Position numbers and translations under genes: made by a program
NCBI GenBank assembly: GCA_020060215.1
Contig: JAGVAP010000115.1
Coordinates: forward strand, 1 to 64,000
Source of the DNA: Deltaproteobacteria bacterium
GTDB lineage: Bacteria; Desulfobacterota; DSM-4660; Desulfatiglandales; HGW-15
Length of the DNA: 64,000 nucleotides
Direction of reading: 5' to 3'
Shown here: positions 8,830 to 17,867 of the stretch, in pieces
Layout of the letters: each line of letters opens with the position of its first letter
Numbering within the stretch: the stretch's first letter is position 1
Notes under the pieces: generated by a model
Databases searched by the model: none
The model's input: only the letters and a program-made list of their open reading frames with translations
Told to the model about the DNA's origin: nothing

Positions 8830-10395
8830 ATGAGAAACGGGGCTGACGGAGACAAGAACGACCTTGAGGAACGGGACAGTCTGATCGAGAGGCTCTCCAG
8901 GTCCGAGGAGCGGTATCATGCCCTCTTCAAGTACTACCCTATCGGTACGGTCGTTGTGGATCAGGAAGGGAGGATTACGGAATACAACCTGGCAAGGGAA
9001 CGTGCAGGGACCCGGCCGCCCCGGATCGGGGAGGTGATGTACAGGGAGTATGCGGGCAGGCACCGGATCGACATGTATGAGGAGCTGATGGGTGTGATCC
9101 GGTCGGGGGTTGCCAAGGAATTCTCGGACCTGGCATACGGCGATCGTGTTCTTCAGGTCCAGATCTCTCCCTTTCCCGGCGGTGCCATCATCATCTCCAT
9201 GGATATCACCGAGGCGCGCAGGGACCAGGCCGAGAAGAAGAAGCTGGAGGCCCAGCTCCAGCAGGCCCGGAAGATGGAAGCGATCGCAAACCTGGCCGGA
9301 GGCATTGCACATCTCTTCAACAATGCCTTGGCTGTGCTGGCCGCCCACGCCGATCTCATGAAGATGAAGCTCCTGGACCACCCGGCGGTTTCCGGCCATA
9401 TCGAACCGATGGATGACACGATCCACAAGATGGCGCAGTTGACCGGGCAGCTCCTTGCCTATGCGAGGGGGGGCAAGTACCAGCCCAAGACAATGTCCCT
9501 GAGCGGGTTCGTCCAGGAGACGCTTCCCCTCGTCAAGCATGCGGTCCGGCCGGATATCCGGATCGATTCGGAACTGCCGGAGGAGACGTGGCCGGTCCAC
9601 GCCGATTTCACCCAGATGCAGATGGTCCTCACGGCGGTGCTCGCGAACGCGTCGGATGCGATCGAGGGCGAAGGGGTCATTCGGGTGTCTGCCGGGAACC
9701 GCGAAATGGAAGAGGCCGACCTCCATGATTATCCAGGTCTGAAGCCGGGGCCCCATGCTTTCCTGACCGTTCAGGACAACGGCAAGGGCATGGATGAGGA
9801 GACCAGGAGGCACATCTTCGAGCCTTTTTTTACAACCAAATCCCACGGACGGGGCCTTGGGATGGCTGCCGTCTACGGGGTGGTGAAGAACCACGACGGC
9901 TGGATCCAGGTCGAGTCGGAGCCGGGCAGGGGGACTTCCGTTCAGATTCTGCTTCCAGCCAGGATAGAAGGTCCGAGGGAGGCAAAAGGACAGCTGACCT
10001 TGTTCGATGACGGGACCGGGACCATCCTCCTGGTCGAGGACGAGGAGATGGTGATGGAGGCGACCAGGCAGATGCTCGAGGTCCTCGGCAACCGGGTGAT
10101 CGAGGCCGGGAGCGGGGCCCGGGCCATTGAGGTCGCGAGGGACCGAAAAGAAGACATCGACCTGGTCATCCTGGACATCCAGTTGCCGGACATGCACGGC
10201 CGGGACATCTATCCCCGGTTGATGGAAATCCGCCCGGGCCTGAAGGTCGTGGTCTGCAGCGGGTACTCCATAGACGGCCCTGCCCAGGAGATCTTGAAGG
10301 CAGGCGCCGACGGTTTCCTTCAGAAGCCATTCACCATGGCCTCTTTATCCGAGATCCTCGGGCAAGTGCTGGGGGTGAAAAGGCGGAGCGAGTGA
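8830..10395 (+). CDS. Hybrid sensor histidine kinase: PAS, HisKA, HATPase, receiver
   Basis: The product has no membrane segment and is probably cytoplasmic. Domains in order: a PAS domain (about 25-130), a short coiled linker (EKKKLEAQLQQARKMEAI), a HisKA domain with GGIAHLFNN, an HATPase with DNGKGMDEE, FEPFFTTK and GLGMAAVYG, and a C-terminal receiver with LLVEDEE, the phosphoacceptor in LVILDIQLP and QKPF. In this kinase class the motif after the His is usually HDFNN; here it is HLFNN, so the acceptor His is kept but the following Asp is lost. The start is uncertain: ATG 8830 is used, GTG 8779 is possible. No cognate output regulator is next to it. Confidence 0.85.
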   Translation: MRNGADGDKNDLEERDSLIERLSRSEERYHALFKYYPIGTVVVDQEGRITEYNLARERAGTRPPRIGEVMYREYAGRHRIDMYEELMGVIRSGVAKEFSDLAYGDRVLQVQISPFPGGAIIISMDITEARRDQAEKKKLEAQLQQARKMEAIANLAGGIAHLFNNALAVLAAHADLMKMKLLDHPAVSGHIEPMDDTIHKMAQLTGQLLAYARGGKYQPKTMSLSGFVQETLPLVKHAVRPDIRIDSELPEETWPVHADFTQMQMVLTAVLANASDAIEGEGVIRVSAGNREMEEADLHDYPGLKPGPHAFLTVQDNGKGMDEETRRHIFEPFFTTKSHGRGLGMAAVYGVVKNHDGWIQVESEPGRGTSVQILLPARIEGPREAKGQLTLFDDGTGTILLVEDEEMVMEATRQMLEVLGNRVIEAGSGARAIEVARDRKEDIDLVILDIQLPDMHGRDIYPRLMEIRPGLKVVVCSGYSIDGPAQEILKAGADGFLQKPFTMASLSEILGQVLGVKRRSE

Positions 10396-10681
10396 GCTAC
10401 AGGGATAGAGGGATCCCGCAGAGGCAATTGGCCAAGCCGGAAAAGGATCGCGCGGAATAATGGGATGGCGGGGGTCTCGGTGTGAACTGCACGTCCTGGG
10501 CCCTCTGGACCGGAGATCACTGGTTCGGCCGCGGGCCATTCCCGGAAAGTTGGAACAATGAAATGGTGGAATGAGGGCTCCGGAGTCACGGGGCCGTGTC
10601 CAGGCGCCCTCATCACCAAGGCCTTGTCTGTTCTACCCACTATTCCAGAATTCCAACATTCCGGTCCCTTTGACCTGGGTC

Positions 10682-12115
10682 TTACTCTATGCCCGCCAGC
10701 CTCCGGGCCGCCTTCTTCTTGCTCTCGATGTTGGTCTCTCGGAGGATGGTGACCCGGTGCGCCTCGGGGGAGCCGCCCCCGTGAATATCCGAGATGGTGT
10801 CTGCGCTCTCCATGGCCATCTTCTCCACCAGACGGAACATCTTGATCCGGTTCTCCACCGGGACGTTGTTGGCCCCTTTCAGGTATTTCTTGAGCATGGG
10901 TCCTATTTCCGGGTGCTCCAGATCCCGCTCCGACGGCAGGTCGGCGACGAACCCGCCGCTCACATCGATCATGAGCCGTGTCGCCTCCGCCATCTCTCTT
11001 CCCTCGTGGATCTTCGATGCGTTGGCCAGGACCGTGTCGATGAAATAGGTGCCCGAAGGCTCTTTTCTACCCTCGTACGATGCGGCCAGGCAGCAGCCGT
11101 AGAGGGTCTCGGCCCGGTGGACCATGTCGATGACCTTCTGCTTGAGGTGTCCGGCCTTGGCGGTGCCGTTGTAATCCATCATGTTCAGGGCCGCCCCGAT
11201 CATGCAGTCGATCTTTCCGGACTTGCATCCGCCGTGACTCTGTCGGTGAAAAGAGGAGAATTTCACGACCATATCCACGGCGAATTCGACCTCGCCGCAC
11301 ATGAACACCCTTTCCCACGGGACGAAGACATTGTTGAAGATGACGGTAGGGCAGTACTTGGAGTAACGGGTGTTTCCCATGTCGCAACCGTCCAGCTCGC
11401 GCGTGTCCAGGCTGGATCGGCCGACCACGTGAATCAGTCCGGGGGTATCCTGGGGGACGGCAAAGGCGACGGCGTAATCCTCGTCGCCCTTCCGGAGGGC
11501 GCGGGTGGGCAGCGCGATGATCTCATGGGAGGAAAGCGAGCCGGTCTGGTGGGCCTTCGCCCCTCGAACCACAATCCCGTCCGGCCGGCGCTCCACCACG
11601 CGGAGGTACATGTCCGGATCGGCCTGCTCCTTGGGGCCAAGGGACCGGTCCCCCTTGACATCGGTTACGGCGGCATTGGCCGCCAGGTCGTTCTTCTGGA
11701 CGTCCTTGAGGAACCCGAGGAAGCGCTTGTTGTACTCGGTGCCGTACTTCCGATCGATGTCATAAGTCACGATCGAGAGCGTGGAGAGGCAGTCGAGCCC
11801 CGTGCATCGCTGGTGGCAGGTCCCCACCCAGTTTCCGAGCTTTCTGTTGACCTTGACCCTTGCCACCAGATCCTCGATAGAGGAGGGTGGCAGGGTGAAA
11901 CGATTCACCGGTTCATCGACCAGAGGGCTGTTGGTGACGATAAGATCCCTGCATTCCGGCAGGGACGCCAGCTCATAGGTGGCGGCGGTCGCCTCGATCC
12001 CCGCCCTCAGGCGCGGGTTGTCCACGATGTTGGTGATGCGCTCCCCGAACATGTACACCTCGGGTTTCATCTCTCGCAAAGACTCGATGTACTCTTCCCT
12101 TGTCTTCAAACCCAT
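10682..12115 (-). CDS. abfD: 4-hydroxybutyryl-CoA dehydratase / vinylacetyl-CoA isomerase
   Basis: A 4Fe-4S and FAD enzyme that turns 4-hydroxybutyryl-CoA into crotonyl-CoA by a ketyl-radical mechanism and isomerises vinylacetyl-CoA. The 477-aa product keeps all cluster ligands known from Clostridium aminobutyricum: C100 and C104 in TCHQRC, and H290 and C297 (same 7-residue spacing as H292/C299) in FHRQSHGGCKSG. Length is normal (about 485). ATG 12115 follows AGGAGG at 11 nt; a TTG three codons upstream is too close to that site. The gene lies next to a GntR regulator on the same strand, and faces a succinyl-CoA-ligase-like pair, which suggests a 4-hydroxybutyrate or succinate/GABA catabolic route ending in crotonyl-CoA and beta-oxidation. 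Confidence 0.95.
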   Translation of the reverse strand: MGLKTREEYIESLREMKPEVYMFGERITNIVDNPRLRAGIEATAATYELASLPECRDLIVTNSPLVDEPVNRFTLPPSSIEDLVARVKVNRKLGNWVGTCHQRCTGLDCLSTLSIVTYDIDRKYGTEYNKRFLGFLKDVQKNDLAANAAVTDVKGDRSLGPKEQADPDMYLRVVERRPDGIVVRGAKAHQTGSLSSHEIIALPTRALRKGDEDYAVAFAVPQDTPGLIHVVGRSSLDTRELDGCDMGNTRYSKYCPTVIFNNVFVPWERVFMCGEVEFAVDMVVKFSSFHRQSHGGCKSGKIDCMIGAALNMMDYNGTAKAGHLKQKVIDMVHRAETLYGCCLAASYEGRKEPSGTYFIDTVLANASKIHEGREMAEATRLMIDVSGGFVADLPSERDLEHPEIGPMLKKYLKGANNVPVENRIKMFRLVEKMAMESADTISDIHGGGSPEAHRVTILRETNIESKKKAARRLAGIE

Positions 12116-12170
12116 TTTGTTCAAAACCTCCTAGTCTTTTGAAATTACGTCTTTCCAACAGTCCGGTGTT

Positions 12171-12872
12171 TCAAAACCCCAGCGCCTCCTGCTCCTTCAG
12201 GATCTGACGGAGGCTCCCCAGCACCTGTTTCTTCACATTCACGATATGTCCTACGAGCACCCTTCTCGCCCCCTTGAGGTCCCGGGCCACGACCAGGTCG
12301 AAGATCTCCCGGTGCTCCCTGTCCACCGCTTCCAGGGAGGAGAGGGGGAGATAGTTGCCCCCGTATTTCAGGAAGAGGAGATCGAAGATGTTGCGAAGGA
12401 GCCGGACCTGGGTCTCCTTTCCCGAGAGCGATGCAAGGGCCAGGTGGAACTCGGTGTTCTTGAAGAGCCGCTCCTTGAGGTAGAACTCCCGGACCGCCGA
12501 GAGGTGGGCCTCGAGGGCGCGCTTGAGCAGTGCCTCTCCCCGGTCGTCGAACCTTTCCATGACGGCCGGCAGAAGCGATGGCTCAAGCAGTTCCCGAAGC
12601 TCGTAGATCTGCTCCACCTCTTCCATGCTGGACGGGGCCACGCTGTACCCGCGGTTGGGTTCATGGCGCACGAAACCTTGAATTTCCAGCCACTTCAGTG
12701 CCTGGATGATGGGTGTGGGGCTCATCTCCAGCCGCTCCGCCAGCTCGCGGTAGGCGATCTTCTGTCCCGGGATGAGCTCTTTTTGATAGAGCATCCGCCG
12801 AAGCCCCGCATAGGCCTTCTGGCTGCTGTCGGACTGCATGGCCGGGCTCTTTTCCCTTTTCGGTCCCGCCAC
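12171..12872 (-). CDS. GntR-family (FadR/FCD-type) transcriptional regulator
   Basis: The 233-aa product has an N-terminal winged helix (about 20-85: YAGLRRMLYQKELIPGQKIAYRELAERLEMS, split by SPTPIIQALKWLEIQGFV) and a C-terminal FCD-like helical domain with ELRELLEP and spaced His residues (HLALAS, REHREIF, GHIVNV) that bind a metal and a small organic acid in this family. The start is GTG 12872, 7 nt behind GGGGGAGG. The gene lies 55 bp upstream of abfD on the same strand and is divergent from the sucC-like gene, so it probably controls both. A tandem 12-bp repeat in the shared promoter region is the obvious operator candidate. Confidence 0.88.
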   Translation of the reverse strand: MAGPKREKSPAMQSDSSQKAYAGLRRMLYQKELIPGQKIAYRELAERLEMSPTPIIQALKWLEIQGFVRHEPNRGYSVAPSSMEEVEQIYELRELLEPSLLPAVMERFDDRGEALLKRALEAHLSAVREFYLKERLFKNTEFHLALASLSGKETQVRLLRNIFDLLFLKYGGNYLPLSSLEAVDREHREIFDLVVARDLKGARRVLVGHIVNVKKQVLGSLRQILKEQEALGF

Positions 12873-12886
12873 GAATCGCCTCCCCC

Positions 12887-12910
12887 TGATTGTATTTTTG
12901 ATTGCATTTT
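12887..12910. promoter_or_regulatory. Tandem 12-bp repeat, candidate operator of the GntR regulator
   Basis: TGATTGTATTTT (12887-12898) is followed immediately by TGATTGCATTTT (12899-12910), one mismatch in 12, then an AT-rich AAATTAAATTTT. This sits between the divergent gntR (GTG 12872) and sucC-like (ATG 12991) genes in otherwise GC-rich DNA, where regulator and -10 regions are expected. Confidence 0.5.
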
Positions 12911-12990
12911 AAATTAAATTTTCTGGCGCGCGTCAAGTTTTTTTGATAATGGGGGGAGTCATCACGACAGAAATCGAGAGGTCCTGGAAG

Positions 12991-14121
12991 ATGAGACTGT
13001 ACGAACATGAGGCGGCGGACATTTTTGAGGGCATGGGGATCCCGGTCCCGAGGCGGGGCGTGGCGGAGAGCCCTGAAGAGGCGGTCGAGCTGGCCGGCAG
13101 GATCGGGTACCCCGTCATGTTGAAATCACAAGTCCTTGCCGGCGGGCGCGGTCTTGCGGGGGGAATCCGGGCGGCCTCCACGCCGGAAGAGACCGAGGAG
13201 GTCGCAAGGGCCCTTTTGAACATGGAGATCAGATCCATGCCCGTGCGCAGGATCCTGGTCACCGAAAAGGCGAACGGCTCAAAGGAGCTTTACGTCGGGG
13301 TCGCGGTGGACGGGCTTTACGGAAAACCGGTGGTCATCGCCAGCACCGAGGGGGGTGTCCAGGTCGAGCAGACGGCGCTTGAAAGGCCGGACAAGGTCGC
13401 CCGTGCCCTCGTGGATCCCACGTTCGGGTTCCACCCCTATCAGGCTCGGATGCTCTTGCGGAGCCTGGGGCTGACCCAGCGCGTGCTCATCTCCTGCGCC
13501 GATGTCCTGGTCCGTCTTTTCAACATCTTCACGCGGTGGGAGGCGCTCATCGCCGAGATCAATCCCCTGATGGTCCTCCCCAACGGCGGCCTGCTGGCGG
13601 TGGATGCCCGCATGGAGATCGACAGCTCCGCCCTTCACCGGCTCGCGCACCCCATCCCCGAGTACCTGGACCGCTTCGAGAACCCCATTGAGCGAAAAGG
13701 CAGGGAGATCGGCGTGACCTTCGTGGACCTCGACGGGGATATCGGGCTCATCTCCTCGGGAGCAGGCCTGGGAATGGCCACCATGGACATTATCGGGCAA
13801 AGGCTTCGCCCGGCCAACTTCCTGGAAACCGGCGGGGGCATTACCGAGAAGCTGCTTTACCAGTGCATGGACCTGCTCATGATGAAGCAGAACCTGAGGG
13901 CCATTTTCATCAACGTCTACGGCGGGATTAACCCGATCCACGAGGGCGCGCGGGGCGTTGTCCGCTACATCCGGGAGCACGACATCAAGCTGCCGGTGGT
14001 TGCAAAGGCCCTCGGCAATCGACAGGAAGAGACGTGGGAAATCCTCCGCTCCGGAGGAGTCCACGTGGTCACCGATACGGCAACGGAAGCGGCCGTGGAA
14101 AAACTCTGCAGCCTGCTGTAG
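12991..14121 (+). CDS. Succinyl-CoA ligase (ADP-forming) beta subunit-like, ATP-grasp
   Basis: The 376-aa product begins MRLYEHEAADIFEGMGIPVP, the usual start of SucC, has the ATP-grasp region (KSQVLAGGRG, EKANGSKELYVGV, EINPL) and the C-terminal ligase domain ending in FINVYGGINPIHEGARGV. Length is near SucC (about 388). It makes or uses an acyl-CoA with ADP/ATP together with the alpha-like subunit encoded at 14360. ATG 12991 is chosen over a GTG/ATG 48 nt upstream because of the family N-terminus. Its position opposite abfD and a GntR regulator suggests that the acid might be succinate or 4-hydroxybutyrate; the sequence does not decide the substrate. Confidence 0.85.
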   Translation: MRLYEHEAADIFEGMGIPVPRRGVAESPEEAVELAGRIGYPVMLKSQVLAGGRGLAGGIRAASTPEETEEVARALLNMEIRSMPVRRILVTEKANGSKELYVGVAVDGLYGKPVVIASTEGGVQVEQTALERPDKVARALVDPTFGFHPYQARMLLRSLGLTQRVLISCADVLVRLFNIFTRWEALIAEINPLMVLPNGGLLAVDARMEIDSSALHRLAHPIPEYLDRFENPIERKGREIGVTFVDLDGDIGLISSGAGLGMATMDIIGQRLRPANFLETGGGITEKLLYQCMDLLMMKQNLRAIFINVYGGINPIHEGARGVVRYIREHDIKLPVVAKALGNRQEETWEILRSGGVHVVTDTATEAAVEKLCSLL

Positions 14122-14359
14122 CGCATGAGCCGGTCCCCATCTGGAAACGAGGCCGCATCGACCATTTCAGGAAGGGCGCCAGCTAGTGCTCATACGGGGG
14201 TGACCTGTTCCGGGTTCGCGCGATCAGCGCCCAGCCAAGGTGCTGGGTTACAGAGATCGAGCCGATAGCTGAGCGCCGAGGCGCTGACCGCTGAAAGCTC
14301 CATACGGAGATCCCCAATCCGGACGGGCACCAGCCAAGCATGGAAGGAAAGGAAAGATC
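14122..14359 (+). other. Structured 238-bp spacer between the sucC-like and sucD-like genes
   Basis: Unusually long for two subunits of one enzyme. It holds two perfect hairpins, CCCAGC-CAAGGT-GCTGGG (14230-14247) and AGCGCC-GA-GGCGCT (14272-14285), and an imperfect repeat of GCTCATACGGGGG (14188-14200) as GCTCCATACGGAG (about 14297-14309). No reading frame crosses it. It could be an mRNA processing or stability region, an inserted short repeat, or a small RNA. Confidence 0.4.
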
Positions 14360-15232
14360 ATGTCCATTTTGCTAGATGAGAAGAGTCGCATCATCGTCCA
14401 GGGAATCACGGGGAAGATCGGCGCCGTCCAGACGCGCTGGATGTTGGAGTACGGGACACCGGTCGTCGGCGGTGTGACCCCCGGAAAAGGGGGGACCCTC
14501 GTCGAAGGGCTCCCCGTCTTCGACAGTGTCTATGAAGCCGTAAAGGAAACGGGGGCGAATGCATCCGTGTTTTTCGTGCCCGCCCCGTTTGTCCTCGATG
14601 CATTTTACGAGACTGTGGACGCGGGGGTCCGGTTCATCGTGATCGTGCCCGAGCATGTGCCCGTTCATGACGTCATCCGGATGAGATCCTACGCCGTGCA
14701 GAAAGGGGTCTACGCCCTCGGCCCTACCACCCCCGGCATTCTGGTGCCCGGGAAGGGGAAGATGGGCATCATGCCGGCGTCGCTCTTTGCCCCTGGAAAG
14801 GTCGGCATCATCTCCCGAAGCGGGACGCTCAGCTACGAGTTTGCCGGGATCCTCTCCGAGAAGCGGATCGGTCAGAGCGCGGTCGTGGGCATGGGCGCGG
14901 ATCCCGTCATCCTCATGAACCTGACCGAGATCCTGAAGCTGTTCCAGGAGGATGACCAGACAAAGGCGGTCATCGTCGTGGGCGAAGTGGGGGGCGAACA
15001 GGAGGAGCAGGCCGCCGAGTTCATTGCGAAGGAGATGACCAAACCCGTGGCCGCGTACATCGCCGGGAGATTTTCGCCCCGCGGAAAACGAATGGGCCAC
15101 GCCGGCGCCATCATCCGTGGCTCGGCCGGGACCGTGGAGGGAAAGACCAGGGCCCTGGCCGCCGCAGGTGTCGAGATCCTTCCCACACCGGTGCATGTCC
15201 AGGCCTGGGCCATGAAGCATGACCTGCAGTGA
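14360..15232 (+). CDS. Succinyl-CoA ligase (ADP-forming) alpha subunit-like
   Basis: The 290-aa product has the CoA-binding Rossmann domain (SRIIVQGITGKIGAVQTRWM) and the ligase domain with the catalytic phospho-His H247 in RMGHAGAII, as in SucD (about 290 aa). The segment GIISRSGTLSYE is also typical. It pairs with the beta-like protein encoded upstream, separated by a 238-bp structured spacer. Together they are expected to interconvert a carboxylic acid and its CoA ester with ATP. Substrate is inferred only from the neighbouring abfD. Confidence 0.88.
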   Translation: MSILLDEKSRIIVQGITGKIGAVQTRWMLEYGTPVVGGVTPGKGGTLVEGLPVFDSVYEAVKETGANASVFFVPAPFVLDAFYETVDAGVRFIVIVPEHVPVHDVIRMRSYAVQKGVYALGPTTPGILVPGKGKMGIMPASLFAPGKVGIISRSGTLSYEFAGILSEKRIGQSAVVGMGADPVILMNLTEILKLFQEDDQTKAVIVVGEVGGEQEEQAAEFIAKEMTKPVAAYIAGRFSPRGKRMGHAGAIIRGSAGTVEGKTRALAAAGVEILPTPVHVQAWAMKHDLQ

Positions 15233-15744
15233 AAGTGTTCTGTCTTCCGGCGTCCCGGCACATGCCTTTTTGCATTGAAGAACCCTCTCTAGATCCAACC
15301 GACGAAGCGGCTACCGGGTCTCGCGATCCCATGCAACTCCTCCTCCCCCCATGTAGCTCCCCCCTCCGGCCAAAGGGGGGACGGGGGGGGATTTTGCCGG
15401 CGCCGAGAAAAATCCCCCCATCCCCCTGAGCGGTGAAATGGCTCCAATCCGGTGTTTTTGGAGAAGAGCACCTCTCTTGCCGGACCGTAGGGTAAATACA
15501 GGATTTTCTTTATGCCGCGGATACAGACCCGGGGGCATGGTGGGTTCAGGAGCGGTTATGCGGAGAGGAATACAAAGAGAATGGACCAACGATACCTTTC
15601 CGCGCCCATTCACCAGCCAAGGAGTTTTCAGTAAGAAAGCCTTTCCGGGCCTTGAGACCGAACTCCACTTTGGCGCTGTCGGTATCCCGACGCCCCTTTT
15701 GATTCAGGCTGTTCATCCGGTGACGATCTCTTTAAATTCCTTGT
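15233..15744. other. Intergenic region with a C/G-run hairpin repeat
   Basis: No gene is supported in these 512 bp. The only clear feature is the inverted repeat at 15356-15427; the rest has no promoter I would defend. Confidence 0.45.
15356..15427. repeat. CCCCCC/GGGGGATTTT inverted repeat
   Basis: GGGGGATTTT (ending at 15395) pairs with AAAATCCCCC (about 15409-15418) around GCCGGCGCCGAG, with further C- and G-runs on the left. Related elements with the same C-run/G-run style are at 27453-27503 and 44567-44602, so this is one more dispersed intergenic palindrome family. Confidence 0.55.
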
Positions 15745-17856
15745 ATGGAATCCATTCTCAAAGAGGGAAAGAACTGCTGGCGCATCCTGCCCGCCGGAAG
15801 GGCGGCCTTCCTGGTCGATGGGGCCTCCTTTTTCGATGCCTTCTTCAGGGCCGCCGTCCGGGCGGAGAGATCCATCCTGATCGCCGGGTGGGATATCGAC
15901 AGCCGGATAAGGCTGTTCCCCGAAGAGGAAAGGGAGGGATATCCGTCGGTCCTCGGCGAGTTCCTGCTTGCCCTCGCGCAACGGAAAAGGAAGCTCCAGG
16001 TTCACATCCTCGGATGGGACTTCGCCGCCATCTATGTCTTCAGCCGGGAGTTGTTCCCTGTCTTCAGCTTGCCCTGGAGGAGGCACCGGCGGATCCATTT
16101 CTATCTCGACGGCAAACACCCGCTCGGAGGCTCGCAACACCAGAAGCTGATCGTGATCGACGATGCCGTCGCATTCGCGGGCGGCATGGATCTGACCAGG
16201 GGAAGGTGGGATACCCGGGAACATCAGGCCTACAATCCAACGCGAATCGATCCGAACGGAAAGGTCTACGGTCCTTTTCATGACGTTCAGATGATGGTCG
16301 ACCGGGAGCCGGCCCGGGCCCTGGGGGACCTGGTCAGGGCAAGATGGAAGCGGGCCAAGGGACGGGGTATCAAGGCACCGGACGTGATCGACACCGACCC
16401 CTGGCCCCCGGACCTGAATCCCAGCATCCGAGACGTCCCTGTGGCCGTGGTCCGGACAGAGCCGGCCTATGACGGGAGGCCTGCCGTCCGGGAGGTGGAG
16501 ACCCTCTATCTCGACTCCCTTGCCTCCGCCAACCGGTACATCTACATCGAGAATCAGTATCTCACTTCCTTTGCCCTGGGAAGTGCCATTGCAGAAAGCC
16601 TCGCCAGAGAGAACGGTCCGGAGATCGTCCTGGTGCTCAGGCTCGGGTCAGAATGGCTGGAAGAGACGACGATGGGGGTCTTTCGGGCCAAGCTGCTCGC
16701 CAAGGTCCGAGAGGCCGACGGCCATGGGCGGCTGAAGGTCTACTATCCGGTTGTGCCGGGGGTGGACGGCAAGGGGATCAATGTGCACTCCAAGCTCATG
16801 ATCGTGGATGACACCTTTGTGCGGGTCGGCTCATCCAACCTGACCAATCGCTCCATGGCCGTCGATCAGGAATGCGATCTTGCCTTCGAGTCCGCAGGCG
16901 AGGCCCGGATTGAGGAAGCGGTGCGGGGACTCCGCAGCTCGCTCCTGAGTGAACATCTTGGGGTGGAGGCCGATAGGGTCTCCAGGGTCTTGGAGGAGGA
17001 GGGGTCACTCATCGCGACGGTGGAGAGACTGCGCGGCGGCAGCCGCACGCTCGTTCCTTTTCCGGAGGAAGCCCTCTCCTGGACCAGCGAGCTCCTCCCC
17101 GATGCGAGCATCGATCCCGTGGAGCCGATCGACCCGGAAAAAATCCTCTTCGAGTTCATGCCCGAGGAGGTCTCCAGGAAAGGGCCGCGGACCTTCGTCC
17201 GGTTCATCGTCCTCCTTCTCGCGCTCATCGGTCTCGCGGCCGCATGGCAGTGGACCCCGCTCAAGGACCTGGTGAACCTGGAGACCATATCGGCCACAGG
17301 GGAATACCTTCGCCAGACGGGCGCCGCCCCCCTCATCATCATCGCCGGTTACGTGCTCGGAAGCCTGATCATGTTTCCGGTCACCGTTATGATCCTGGCC
17401 ACCGCCTTCATGTTCGGTCCCGTGAGTGGCTTCCTCTATTCCCTGCTCGGATGTCTCCTCGCTGCCGTGGTGACTTACGGAATCGGGTGGATGGTGGGTC
17501 GCAGCGTAGTGGCCCGTCTGGCCGGGTCGCGACTGAACCGGCTCAGCCGGCGTGTCGCAAGACACGGAGTGCTTGTGGTGACGACCGCCCGCATCGTGCC
17601 CGTTGCGCCCTTTACGATCGTCAATCTGGTGGCCGGAGCGAGCCACATCCGGTTGTCGGAGTTTGTCCTGGGGACCATCATCGGGATGACGCCGGGGATC
17701 ACGGCCGCAACGGTCTTCGAGAGCCATCTGGAGGCGGCCATACGAAACCCCGACCTGTACAGTCTGGCCACCCTGGCTGCCATTGTCATCCTGATTGGGG
17801 CAGGAATCGTGCTGGTCCGGTCCAGGTTCCTCGCACGCCAGGGCAGACCAGGATAG
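15745..17856 (+). CDS. Phospholipase D-like protein fused to a VTT/SNARE-associated membrane domain
   Basis: The 703-aa product carries two HKD motifs: H132-x-K134-x4-D139 (QHQKLIVIDD) and H348-x-K350-x4-D355 (NVHSKLMIVDD), each followed by the usual GG/GSSN, so it has both halves of a phospholipase D/cardiolipin-synthase active site. From about residue 485 it has a membrane domain of the VTT/DedA family with a G-rich segment (LGSLIMFPVTVMI, FGPVSGFLYSLLG, RIVPVAPFTIVNLVAG). The fusion is a known but uncommon architecture; it probably acts at the inner membrane on phospholipids. ATG 15745 has no clear ribosome site. It stands alone between a divergent intergenic region and a convergent small gene. 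Confidence 0.88.
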   Translation: MESILKEGKNCWRILPAGRAAFLVDGASFFDAFFRAAVRAERSILIAGWDIDSRIRLFPEEEREGYPSVLGEFLLALAQRKRKLQVHILGWDFAAIYVFSRELFPVFSLPWRRHRRIHFYLDGKHPLGGSQHQKLIVIDDAVAFAGGMDLTRGRWDTREHQAYNPTRIDPNGKVYGPFHDVQMMVDREPARALGDLVRARWKRAKGRGIKAPDVIDTDPWPPDLNPSIRDVPVAVVRTEPAYDGRPAVREVETLYLDSLASANRYIYIENQYLTSFALGSAIAESLARENGPEIVLVLRLGSEWLEETTMGVFRAKLLAKVREADGHGRLKVYYPVVPGVDGKGINVHSKLMIVDDTFVRVGSSNLTNRSMAVDQECDLAFESAGEARIEEAVRGLRSSLLSEHLGVEADRVSRVLEEEGSLIATVERLRGGSRTLVPFPEEALSWTSELLPDASIDPVEPIDPEKILFEFMPEEVSRKGPRTFVRFIVLLLALIGLAAAWQWTPLKDLVNLETISATGEYLRQTGAAPLIIIAGYVLGSLIMFPVTVMILATAFMFGPVSGFLYSLLGCLLAAVVTYGIGWMVGRSVVARLAGSRLNRLSRRVARHGVLVVTTARIVPVAPFTIVNLVAGASHIRLSEFVLGTIIGMTPGITAATVFESHLEAAIRNPDLYSLATLAAIVILIGAGIVLVRSRFLARQGRPG

Positions 17857-17867
17857 CAGGGATCACT

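Noticed and set aside
8686..10197. 503-codon minus-strand open frame opposite the hybrid kinase
   Set aside because: Shadow frame, no recognised domain.
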